Positions 1 to 6,082 of a DNA stretch of 6,916 nt are shown here, one piece after another. Every line of letters starts with the position of its first letter. The stretch's first letter is position 1. This DNA is from Chryseobacterium gleum (GTDB lineage Bacteria > Bacteroidota > Bacteroidia > Flavobacteriales_C > GCA-002722245). Position numbers and translations under genes: made by a program. The stretch is taken from contig CAMDPJ010000126.1 in the NCBI GenBank assembly GCA_945903925.1, forward strand, positions 1 through 6,916, in the 5' to 3' direction. The notes beneath the pieces are model-generated. The model was not told the DNA's origin and made no database searches. It saw nothing but the letters and a program-made list of their open reading frames with translations.

Positions 1-1169
1 TCTTTAAGAACATCGGCAGGCATCCATAAATTGAAGAAAGGCGCAATCATCACCTTCTTTGAGGCATCTTTGCTGTGTGCATAAGAAGCTACATCCTGAA
101 GCCAATTGAACAGCAAGTTCTTGTTGCTATTGCTCTGCCACTCTAAATCATTTATTTCTTGCGGCATATACCAACCTTTAAAAGAAGTATTGAGAGCAAA
201 TGAATTGTGTAATTCATTGATTACTTGTTGGTGCTTAACAAGCAAATTACTGTAGGTGGCATTCAAATTTTTATCGGCGTTGTTCCAATTTTCATCAAAA
301 TACAATCCCACATAAATTTTTATTCCTTTTTCTTCTGCGGCTTCAAATATTTTATTGAGTGTACTTTCTTTGTATTGTACAAAAGCTAAATTACTGCTGC
401 TGTACCATGCCAAATCGTTATAAACACTGTACTGCACTATCAAGGTATTTAAACAAACATCTTTCATCTTTTGCATTTCATCTTTCCATTGCTGCACTGT
501 CCACTGACCGCAATTGCAGCCACTACTATTCCATAACTGCACAAAAGATCCACTTAACTTCGCTCCGTTGTTTTGGGGCGGAGAATAAGTGCTGTGCATT
601 AAAAGTTCATCGAAGAGCAACTGGGCGTTCTGACTCGTATTTGAAATATTTTCTACTGCGATATCGTAGGCTCTAATTCTATTTAAATCAAGCTGACCAT
701 TGCCATTGCCGACGAGTTTGCTAAAATTAGCTACTTCGAATTGAGCAAGCGTCCAAGAGCTTTGTGCGCCAGTAGGTCCGGTACAAACGTATACTTCATC
801 TTCACTATCATTGCTGCCATTGCGGTTAATATCTTCCCACAATCTTAATTTAATTTGGCTGTTGGCATTTCCCCCTTTGTAACGAAGCATGAATTTGGTG
901 ATGTTGAACGACCAGTCTTTAGTAGCAGTACTATAGTTTTTAAAAGCGGTAAAGAAAAAGTTGTTACCTGTATTAAAAGAATAGTCAATTTGCATGCTAG
1001 AGTTACCGGCAACAAAATCGCTATAATTGTTACTTGCACTCACGTTTCCACTGCCATTATTAAAGGAAACATAGAAAGACGCAGCATCAGAAAACTTATC
1101 GATTGACACATCAACTTGTGCTATTGCTGCTGCAGAATAGAGTAGAAAAAGAATAATAAACCTCGCCAT
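1..1169 (-). CDS. Secreted DUF4434 glycosidase-like protein, 5' part (C-terminus beyond window)
   Basis: An uninterrupted 389-codon frame starts at the ATG complementary to 1167-1169 and leaves the window at position 1 without a stop. Residues 1-17 are a signal peptide (hydrophobic FIILFLLYSAAAIA, likely cut at AIA|Q), so the protein is exported. Residues about 20-195 look like a beta-rich carbohydrate-binding-type domain; they include a Ca-loop-like stretch, D113-x-N115-x-N117-G-x-x-D121-x-x-D124. From about 205 (GSFVQLW) the sequence matches my knowledge of DUF4434, a TIM-barrel family related to glycoside hydrolases: W223/W228, then LIVQYSVY (243-250), IYVGLYFDENW (285-295) and GWYMPQEIND (332-341), where E338 is a candidate active-site acid. 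The substrate is unknown. A C-terminal type IX sorting domain would be plausible but lies outside the window. The family call rests on motifs only. Confidence 0.78.
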   Translation of the reverse strand, partial: MARFIILFLLYSAAAIAQVDVSIDKFSDAASFYVSFNNGSGNVSASNNYSDFVAGNSSMQIDYSFNTGNNFFFTAFKNYSTATKDWSFNITKFMLRYKGGNANSQIKLRLWEDINRNGSNDSEDEVYVCTGPTGAQSSWTLAQFEVANFSKLVGNGNGQLDLNRIRAYDIAVENISNTSQNAQLLFDELLMHSTYSPPQNNGAKLSGSFVQLWNSSGCNCGQWTVQQWKDEMQKMKDVCLNTLIVQYSVYNDLAWYSSSNLAFVQYKESTLNKIFEAAEEKGIKIYVGLYFDENWNNADKNLNATYSNLLVKHQQVINELHNSFALNTSFKGWYMPQEINDLEWQSNSNKNLLFNWLQDVASYAHSKDASKKVMIAPFFNLWMPADVLK

Positions 1170-1189
1170 TCACTTGCTGTTTTATTTAC

Positions 1190-1222
1190 CAAAAATAGGA
1201 TAAATAGATCCAGTTCGCCAAA
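1190..1222 (-). promoter_or_regulatory. Bacteroidota-type promoter of the DUF4434 gene
   Basis: Read on the minus strand, TTTG (1222-1219) is followed after 21 nt by TATTTTTG (1197-1190). The second element is an exact match to the Bacteroidota -7 consensus TAnnTTTG, and the 21 nt spacer falls in the usual range of about 17-23 nt. It ends 20 nt before the ATG at 1169, giving a short leader. This is the best-formed promoter in the window and indicates that the DUF4434 gene is transcribed separately from the upstream cvfB-like operon. Confidence 0.6.
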
Positions 1223-1382
1223 AATTTTTAGAGTAAATGTGGGGAACAAAAGCTCAAAGGAAAAGTGAGGGTGGAATATAGTCGCATTGGTAATATGCAG
1301 GTTAGACGGATGCTTACGTTGTATATTATAAGATTAATTGATTAAGGCCCCTACGTGAAGCACTTGAATAACAGACGTGAAA
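1223..1382. other. Intergenic stretch with a 7-bp direct repeat, no gene seen
   Basis: This non-coding stretch lies between the end of the cvfB-like gene and the DUF4434 promoter. No gene, RNA or clear terminator hairpin is visible. ACGTGAA occurs twice in the same orientation at 1353-1359 and 1375-1381, 22 bp apart, about two helical turns, so it could be a regulator site; chance is also possible. An AT-rich TTAATTGATTAA lies at 1334-1345, but it is too weak and lacks the T-tract expected of a terminator. Confidence 0.3.
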
Positions 1383-2222
1383 TTACTTCTTCGCCACCAA
1401 TCTTATCCCCTCTTCCTCAATCTCAATCATTCTCTGTTTATACAAATGGCCCACTGCCTTTTTGAAAGTTTTTTTACTCTCGCCAAAGAGCTGATAAATA
1501 ACATCGGGATTGGATTTATCGGTTACACGTAGGAAACCACCATTCTCTTTTAATTTAGCAATGATGATGCTGGTTAAATCTTTAGATTGTTCGAAGCCTA
1601 CTTTACTTAGCGATAAATCTATCTTCTCGTCTTCACGAATTTTCTTGATGAAGCCTTTCATTTGATCGCCAATGCGCAAAGGCTTAAATACTTCGTTTTT
1701 GTAAAGCACTCCCGTGTGTAATCCGTTCACTATGGCTTTGTAGCCCAATGGCGTTTTGCCAAATACCATTAAATCTACTTCGTCGCCTTCTTCAACATCT
1801 AAGGCGAAAGTATCAAGAAATTTTTCCACCTTGGCAGAACCAACAATTCGTCGGCTCACTTTATCTAGGTAAACATAAACAACCACTGATTGTCCTTCTT
1901 CTAGGTTCTCGCGCTGCTCGGCATAGGGTATCAACAAATCTTTAAGCACTCCCCAATCAGCGAAAGCACCAAGCTCATTTACTTCTAAAACTTTTAAAGC
2001 GCCGAATTGTCCTACTTGCACCAAAGGTTTTTCGGTGGTGGCAACGGGGCGGTCTTCTGAATCCATGTAAACAAAAGCCTCTACTTCATCGCCAATTTGC
2101 TTTCCTTCGGGAATATATTTTTTAGGCATTAGGATTTCTCCTTCTTCGCCACCATCTAAGTAAACTCCGAAATCAACCGCTCGGTTGATTTTCATTGTAT
2201 TTATTTTTCCTATTTCAGCCAT
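1383..2222 (-). CDS. cvfB: CvfB/YitL-like S1-domain RNA-binding protein
   Basis: The 279-residue product has the length and layout of the CvfB (virulence factor B, YitL) family: tandem S1-type OB folds followed by a winged helix. S1 repeat 1 spans about 5-65 (GKINTMKINRAVDFGVYL), repeat 2 about 69-130 (FGALKVLEVNELGAFADWG, then LLIPYAEQ) and repeat 3 about 145-207 (GYKAIVNGLHTGVLYKNEVF, then KIDLSLSK). Residues about 212-276 form the winged helix (SIIIAKLKENGGFL, then FKKAVGHLYKQRMIEI). Family members bind RNA; in Staphylococcus CvfB affects virulence-factor expression, but the role in Bacteroidota is not established. The start lies 1 nt after the stop of the acyl-CoA reductase gene (TAG-T-ATG), so the two are co-transcribed and probably translationally coupled. 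No separate promoter is seen. Confidence 0.9.
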   Translation of the reverse strand: MAEIGKINTMKINRAVDFGVYLDGGEEGEILMPKKYIPEGKQIGDEVEAFVYMDSEDRPVATTEKPLVQVGQFGALKVLEVNELGAFADWGVLKDLLIPYAEQRENLEEGQSVVVYVYLDKVSRRIVGSAKVEKFLDTFALDVEEGDEVDLMVFGKTPLGYKAIVNGLHTGVLYKNEVFKPLRIGDQMKGFIKKIREDEKIDLSLSKVGFEQSKDLTSIIIAKLKENGGFLRVTDKSNPDVIYQLFGESKKTFKKAVGHLYKQRMIEIEEEGIRLVAKK

Positions 2223-2223
2223 A

Positions 2224-3276
2224 CTATAAAGAAACTAAAAATTTCATTGTATCTACTCCATCTGCGAAATCATTTAAACCCGGGCATTGGGCGTGTCCGA
2301 AAGGCAAAGCACCATCAACCTTACCCACCACGCACTGTATCTTCTCGTTGTATTCGGCGATTGAATCTTTAACCTCTTGTATATTTTCATATTGATGATA
2401 ATGCAACACCGACACCGATGAGAAAGGTGATGGATTCTCTTTCATGAAGAAGAAGCCAGCATCGATAAAAGGGTCTTTATTCAACAACATTACCGCCTTT
2501 TGATATTCTAAATTGTTTTGGTATTTGTTGTTTTCTAGGTAAGGCAATTGAATTTGAAAAGCCTCTATCATGGTTTTAAACTGATAGCCTTTAGGCACAA
2601 AAACCTTTGATACATTGCGGCAACCTAAACCATAATATTGAAAAACATCTTTAGCGAATTCATTCAATTCAGCTTCTGTTTCTGTTCCGTCGAGCACTGC
2701 CACAGAAATTCTGTTTTTGCGAATGATATTGGGATATTTACCAAAATAGTAATCGAAATACTTCGCCGAATTGTCGCTACCAGTAGCAATCACGGCTTCA
2801 AAATTTTTCATTGGTCGCTCGATAAACTCAACTTTGTCGGCGAAATAAGGCTCTATATTTTTAAGAATCTCTGTTAGGGCTGGCAGTAAATGCATATCGT
2901 CGCTTGATGACTTCACCACCGCTGTGTGGCCGCACAACAAAGTACACAGCAAATCATGAAAGCCAACCATGGGAATATTGCCGGCCATGATAAGCAAAAC
3001 CCTTTTGGGCGAGCTTATCTTATTCATCTCTGCGGCATATTTAGCCGCAAAAGTTGTTAAGTTCTCTTGGTGTAAAAACTGCTGAATACCTTCTGCAGAT
3101 TGCATCACGCTCATGATAGAAAACCAACCGTTGTAGCTCTTCGATAAATGAGCAGCAGCAAGGAATTTCTCTTCGTGTTCATTAAGCTTAACCGGCTCTC
3201 CTTTATGAGATTTCATGACCTTTTCGAGTGACTTCCCCAACAACACCAGAGAATTTATTCTTTTATCTAAATTCAT
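2224..3276 (-). CDS. LuxC-family acyl-CoA reductase
   Basis: The 350-residue product belongs to the LuxC/acyl-CoA reductase family (aldehyde-dehydrogenase-like fold), which reduces an acyl-CoA or acyl thioester to a fatty aldehyde with NAD(P)H. Visible marks are AGNIPMVGFHDLL (98-110), VKSSSDD (121-127), ATGSDNS (164-170), GLGCRNVSKVFVP (216-228) with C219 as probable acyl-accepting cysteine, and a conserved C-terminal block FGHAQCPGLNDFADG (326-340). It is shorter than Vibrio LuxC (about 480 residues), as I recall for Bacteroidota members. An in-frame TAA directly before the ATG fixes the start. There are no luxD or luxE partners, so it is not a bioluminescence operon; the substrate chain and fate of the aldehyde are unknown. 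It is first in an operon with the cvfB-like gene and divergent from a ferredoxin gene. Confidence 0.88.
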   Translation of the reverse strand: MNLDKRINSLVLLGKSLEKVMKSHKGEPVKLNEHEEKFLAAAHLSKSYNGWFSIMSVMQSAEGIQQFLHQENLTTFAAKYAAEMNKISSPKRVLLIMAGNIPMVGFHDLLCTLLCGHTAVVKSSSDDMHLLPALTEILKNIEPYFADKVEFIERPMKNFEAVIATGSDNSAKYFDYYFGKYPNIIRKNRISVAVLDGTETEAELNEFAKDVFQYYGLGCRNVSKVFVPKGYQFKTMIEAFQIQLPYLENNKYQNNLEYQKAVMLLNKDPFIDAGFFFMKENPSPFSSVSVLHYHQYENIQEVKDSIAEYNEKIQCVVGKVDGALPFGHAQCPGLNDFADGVDTMKFLVSL

Positions 3277-3281
3277 TTATT

Positions 3282-3309
3282 CAAAACTATTTGTATTTTC
3301 GCCTACAAA
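3282..3309 (-). promoter_or_regulatory. Candidate promoter of the acyl-CoA reductase operon
   Basis: On the minus strand, TAGTTTTG (3289-3282) matches TAnnTTTG exactly, and TTTG (3309-3306) lies 16 nt upstream, slightly short of the usual spacer. The -7 element ends only 5 nt before the ATG at 3276, so a transcript from it would be nearly leaderless. Confidence 0.4.
3294..3301 (+). promoter_or_regulatory. Candidate -7 element of the ferredoxin gene
   Basis: TATTTTCG differs from TAnnTTTG at one position and lies 30 nt before the ferredoxin ATG, giving a leader of about 25 nt. No convincing TTTG element is visible at the expected distance upstream. It sits between the two elements of the opposing minus-strand promoter, so the two transcription units would share this 55 bp region. 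A perfect inverted repeat, ACAAT-A-ATTGT, follows at 3315-3325. Confidence 0.35.
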
Positions 3310-3331
3310 TTAACACAATAATTGTTGACTC

Positions 3332-3679
3332 ATGGCTATAATGATCACAGAAGAATGCATTAACTGCGGCGCCTGCGAACCGGAATGTCCGAATAATGCT
3401 ATTTATGAAGGTGGAGTTGAATGGAGAATATCCGACGGCACCTCAATTAAAGGAAATGTAACTTCACCAACAGGTAACTCATACCAAGCTGACGCTGCGA
3501 ACGAACCTAAAGCAAGTGATGTATATTATATCGTTAACGATAAATGTACTGAGTGCAAAGGTTTCCACGATGAGCCTCAATGTGCGTCTGTTTGTCCGGT
3601 TGACTGCTGCGTAGATGATCCTGAACACAGAGAAACAGAAGAAATATTGTTAGCTAAGAAAGCTTTCTTACACTTATAA
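3332..3679 (+). CDS. 2[4Fe-4S] ferredoxin, Alvin type
   Basis: This 115-residue soluble electron carrier has two cysteine sets. Set 1 is C9-x2-C12-x2-C15-x3-C19-P. Set 2 is C72-x2-C75-x8-C84-x3-C88-P. The eight-residue gap in set 2 and the C-terminal extension with extra C92 and C93 are features of the Allochromatium vinosum (Alvin) class, whose clusters have low and unequal potentials. Residues about 28-66 between the sets form a hydrophilic insert. The start at 3332 gives MAIMITEECINCGACE, the usual family N-terminus; a second ATG at 3341 is less likely. It is transcribed divergently from the acyl-CoA reductase operon, a pairing I recall from other Bacteroidota. The redox partner is not identified by sequence. 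A strong terminator lies 25 nt after the stop, so the gene is probably monocistronic. Confidence 0.93.
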   Translation: MAIMITEECINCGACEPECPNNAIYEGGVEWRISDGTSIKGNVTSPTGNSYQADAANEPKASDVYYIVNDKCTECKGFHDEPQCASVCPVDCCVDDPEHRETEEILLAKKAFLHL

Positions 3680-3704
3680 TAAGTACGCTGTTAATAAAAT
3701 AGAT

Positions 3705-3734
3705 ACCCCGCTCCACAATACGAGCGGGGTTTTT
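3705..3734 (+). terminator. Intrinsic terminator of the ferredoxin gene
   Basis: The arms ACCCCGCTC (3705-3713) and GAGCGGGGT (3722-3730) pair perfectly over 9 bp around the 8-nt loop CACAATAC, and TTTTT (3730-3734) follows at once. This is a GC-rich stem in an otherwise AT-rich region. It ends 16 nt before the ATG of the next gene. Confidence 0.93.
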
Positions 3735-3738
3735 GCTT

Positions 3739-3746
3739 TATATTGC
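3739..3746 (+). promoter_or_regulatory. Possible -7 element of the 3751 gene
   Basis: TATATTGC is a loose variant of the TAnnTTTG(C) element, 4 nt before the ATG. Its -33 partner would have to lie inside the terminator hairpin, and no TTTG is seen there. It is listed because the gene needs a promoter or read-through. Confidence 0.2.
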
Positions 3747-3750
3747 AAGC

Positions 3751-4689
3751 ATGAACAAAATACTCATTATCTTATTTATATTCTTCGCTACTTTTGTTAA
3801 GGCAGAAGAAATTTCTGTGCTGGAAGATTCGCTACTTCAAATATCTACCAAAATGTTGAATGCTGCTGGTGACGATGAATTGAAATTTTCTTTGAACAAC
3901 CAATTTCATCAACTTTTACACAAAACATTAGAACAACCTGCTTCTTTTAAGCATGAGTTTAGAAAGCTTAATAACATTACCAAACTAACTGCGCCCGATT
4001 TAGAATACAACATCATCACGTGGATGGTGGCGAACGGCGACGGTATTTTTAGTTATTTTGGCTTTACGCAATACTTCGATAAAAAATCGAAAAAGATGTA
4101 TGTGTATAGTTTGGTAGACAACGAGAAAGACATTGCAGCTTTTAGCACTTACGACGATTCTACCTGGTATGGCATTTTGTATTACGAAATAGTGCCTCAA
4201 AAAATTAAAGGAAACAGCACCTATCTTTTGTTGGGATTTGATGCCAACGACTGGCTTACCAAAAAAAGAGTGATTGAACCTATTACTTTTGGCTTAAATG
4301 GCAAACCGCAGTTTGGCGCAGCAGTATTTAAAGAAAGTGCAGAGCCCGCCAAAAAGAAAAAAACAAAAACCAAGAAAAATGCACCTCCCGTAAAGAAGAA
4401 AAAGGTGAAAGCCGAAGCTTTAAAATCGAGAATGATTTACGAACATTCTGCACAAGCATCGATGTCGCTAACCTTCAATAGAGATTTAGGTATGATTGTG
4501 TTTGATCACTTGGCGCCAAGCGATGAGAACTACAAAGGAACTTACGCTTTTTACGCTCCCGATTTTAGCTACGATGGTTTTGTTTTGAAGAACAATAAAT
4601 GGTATTTGAAAACGAATTTAGATGCGCGTAATCCTAAGAATAGCAAAGCTAAAAAGAGCGATACTATTGGCGTGGAACCTGCGGAATAA
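3751..4689 (+). CDS. Exported protein of unknown function with lysine-rich insert
   Basis: I assign no function to this 312-residue protein. The ATG at 3751 is chosen because it opens directly into a signal peptide (NKILIILFIFFATFVKA|EE, cut near residue 18); the frame extends upstream to a TTG at 3733, but that codon lies in the T-tract of the ferredoxin terminator. The mature part begins helical (20-90), then becomes beta-rich and aromatic: NIITWMVANGDGIFSYFGF (87-105), YGILYYEIVPQ (140-150), YLLLGFDANDWLTKKRVIE (158-176), and near the end IVFDHLAPSDENYKGTYAFY (249-268) and PDFSYDGFVLK (270-280). I recall similar hypothetical proteins across Bacteroidota. Residues about 200-226 are a Lys/Ala/Pro-rich stretch that interrupts the fold and looks disordered. 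The likely location is the periplasm or the outer-membrane side. The next exported-protein gene starts 48 bp downstream. Confidence 0.85.
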   Translation: MNKILIILFIFFATFVKAEEISVLEDSLLQISTKMLNAAGDDELKFSLNNQFHQLLHKTLEQPASFKHEFRKLNNITKLTAPDLEYNIITWMVANGDGIFSYFGFTQYFDKKSKKMYVYSLVDNEKDIAAFSTYDDSTWYGILYYEIVPQKIKGNSTYLLLGFDANDWLTKKRVIEPITFGLNGKPQFGAAVFKESAEPAKKKKTKTKKNAPPVKKKKVKAEALKSRMIYEHSAQASMSLTFNRDLGMIVFDHLAPSDENYKGTYAFYAPDFSYDGFVLKNNKWYLKTNLDARNPKNSKAKKSDTIGVEPAE

Positions 4690-4737
4690 ATTGGATTGTA
4701 ACCTTTCTATTTTTTTTCATTGTATCAAAAACATTGT

Positions 4738-5646
4738 ATGAAACTTTTACTTGCTGTTGTCTTATTTTTTAGCTTAAGTTCATTGGTTGCAAACAACAAT
4801 GAATTCACCTTCGAGAACGAAGAAGTAAAATGTGTTTACCATAAAATTGATGGACGTTTTGACGGTCACTATACCTCTTATTATAAAAACGGAAATAAAT
4901 TAGCTGAAGGTGATTTCGACAATAACATGAGAACAGGTTTATGGACGGTTTGGGATACCACTGGTAAAATATTGGTGCAACTCGAATACACCAGCCCTTT
5001 TTCTTTCAAAAGCAAATACCAAAATGTAGACACATTAAAGTACAATTTAAATTACAACCGTAAAGGTTTCATCGACGACTTCCCTATCACCGAAAAAAAT
5101 GTTGTTTGGGCAAAAAGAATTTGGAGAACCATTGATAGTAAAAACAATCCAGCACTATTTAAGAATGATGCTTTATTTAAAGTGCTTCAAAAAACACCCT
5201 TAAACGACTCTGTAAAAATCTACAAAGATGATGAATTCAAGCAAGCCATTTCATCAAAAGACATTACGTTAAAGAACACAAAGATAGTTGGGTACAAAAT
5301 AAAAGAAGATATTTTTACCGACAACCAACGCTATGTTTTCGAATCAAGAATCATAGGAATTTGTCCGGTAATAATTAATGAAACTACAAAAGACACTACC
5401 GATTTATATTGGATTTACTGGCCTTATATTCGCGAGCATTTGGCAAAGGAAAAAATAAAAGAAGAAACTCTCTCCTCAAGAGTAAAAACATTAGATGACC
5501 TATTCTTCTTCCGTAATTTTAGTTCTACTATTTACAAAGAAAGTTTTGTTTTCGATAAAGCCAAAACTTATGATTCAAGCAACGATGAAAAGGAAATAGA
5601 ACTCATTGAATTTGAACATGGAATGTGGACGTATTTTTGTAAATAG
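4738..5646 (+). CDS. Exported MORN-like / GldN-domain protein
   Basis: The 302-residue protein starts at the ATG at 4738, which opens a signal peptide (MKLLLAVVLFFSLSSLVA|NN); an in-frame TTG at 4720 would add six residues that spoil it. Residues about 34-85 carry MORN/YwqK-like repeats (GRFDGHYTSYYKNGNKLAEG, then GLWTVWDTTGK). Residues about 120-300 resemble GldN, the periplasmic partner of GldK and GldM in the type IX secretion and gliding machinery: VVWAKRIWRTID (122-133), YKDDEF (162-167), GYKIKEDIF (185-193), RIIGICPV (204-211), LYWIYWPYIREHLAK (223-237), LDDLFFFRNFSSTIYKESFV (252-271) and EFEHGMWTY (291-299). GldN itself has no MORN part that I know of and is normally encoded with gldKLM, absent here. 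I infer a GldN paralogue that may dock on or modify the machinery. The GldN match is by remembered motifs. Confidence 0.8.
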   Translation: MKLLLAVVLFFSLSSLVANNNEFTFENEEVKCVYHKIDGRFDGHYTSYYKNGNKLAEGDFDNNMRTGLWTVWDTTGKILVQLEYTSPFSFKSKYQNVDTLKYNLNYNRKGFIDDFPITEKNVVWAKRIWRTIDSKNNPALFKNDALFKVLQKTPLNDSVKIYKDDEFKQAISSKDITLKNTKIVGYKIKEDIFTDNQRYVFESRIIGICPVIINETTKDTTDLYWIYWPYIREHLAKEKIKEETLSSRVKTLDDLFFFRNFSSTIYKESFVFDKAKTYDSSNDEKEIELIEFEHGMWTYFCK

Positions 5647-5648
5647 AA

Positions 5649-6044
5649 TTAATGCACATGTGCTGCCTCAGCAACATAAACATCTTTCTCTACAACAGAG
5701 CCGTCTTTACCAATCTTAACATACAAACCTCCCGCAACAACATCTTCAGGAGAAACTAAAGCATCATCTATACCCGTTGCATAAATATAATAATCGCCAC
5801 ATTTCAATCCGCTTAAGCTGTAAGAAGCATCGGCACCAGCTGTTACAGATTGGTTGTAAACCGAAACATCGGTAGAAGGCAAATCTTTAGCATCGTACTT
5901 CACATAAACTTTAGCATTGGCAATGGGCTTCTCATGATGATAAACCTTTCCGCTTACTACAGAACTCCCTCCTCCTTCACCTGTGCAACAAGAACTTACA
6001 ACAAGTGTTGCTGCAAACAATAATTTTACAAAATGCTTCGTCAT
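5649..6044 (-). CDS. Small lipoprotein with carboxypeptidase-regulatory-like domain
   Basis: The 131-residue product has a lipoprotein signal: hydrophobic LLFAATLVV, then lipobox V16-S-S-C19, so it should be lipid-anchored at C19. A second Cys (C20) and a Gly-rich linker (GEGGGSS) follow. Residues about 30-92 have the pattern of a carboxypeptidase-regulatory-like/CNA-B beta-sandwich: VSGKVYHHEKPIANAKVYVK, then ASYSLSGLKCGDYYIYATG. Such domains usually mediate adhesion or stability and are not enzymes. The C-terminus is short and ends HVH. The start at 6044 gives a standard signal peptide. The stop lies 2 nt from the stop of the convergent GldN-like gene, and the start is 38 nt from a divergent nuclease gene, so it is a single-gene unit. 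No strong promoter match was found. The specific role is unknown. Confidence 0.83.
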   Translation of the reverse strand: MTKHFVKLLFAATLVVSSCCTGEGGGSSVVSGKVYHHEKPIANAKVYVKYDAKDLPSTDVSVYNQSVTAGADASYSLSGLKCGDYYIYATGIDDALVSPEDVVAGGLYVKIGKDGSVVEKDVYVAEAAHVH

Positions 6045-6082
6045 AATTTTATACTTTAGCTCAGGTATATTTTTCTAAAATA

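Noticed and set aside
359..676. Plus-strand open frame of 105 codons
   Set aside because: It lies antisense inside the DUF4434 gene, whose frame is uninterrupted with a signal peptide and family motifs; its Cys/His/Ser-rich product looks like a frame shadow.
845..1106. Short open frames on both strands
   Set aside because: Both overlap the 5' part of the DUF4434 gene in other frames and show no start context or recognisable domain.
2195..2877. Plus-strand open frames at 2195-2395 and 2638-2877
   Set aside because: They are antisense to the well-supported acyl-CoA reductase and have no family resemblance.
3733..3750. Upstream TTG start for the exported protein
   Set aside because: The codon sits in the T-tract of the ferredoxin terminator and would put LYIAS ahead of a signal peptide that begins cleanly at the ATG at 3751.
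4000..4200. Minus-strand open frame of 66 codons
   Set aside because: It is antisense to the exported protein starting at 3751, which has a coherent signal peptide and fold pattern.
4720..4737. Upstream TTG start for the GldN-like protein
   Set aside because: It adds YQKHC before a well-formed signal peptide that starts at the ATG at 4738.
5654..5663. Perfect palindrome GCACATGTGC near the convergent gene ends
   Set aside because: It encodes the A-H-V-H tail of the lipoprotein, can form only a 3-bp stem if a loop is allowed, and has no T-tract, so it is not a convincing terminator.
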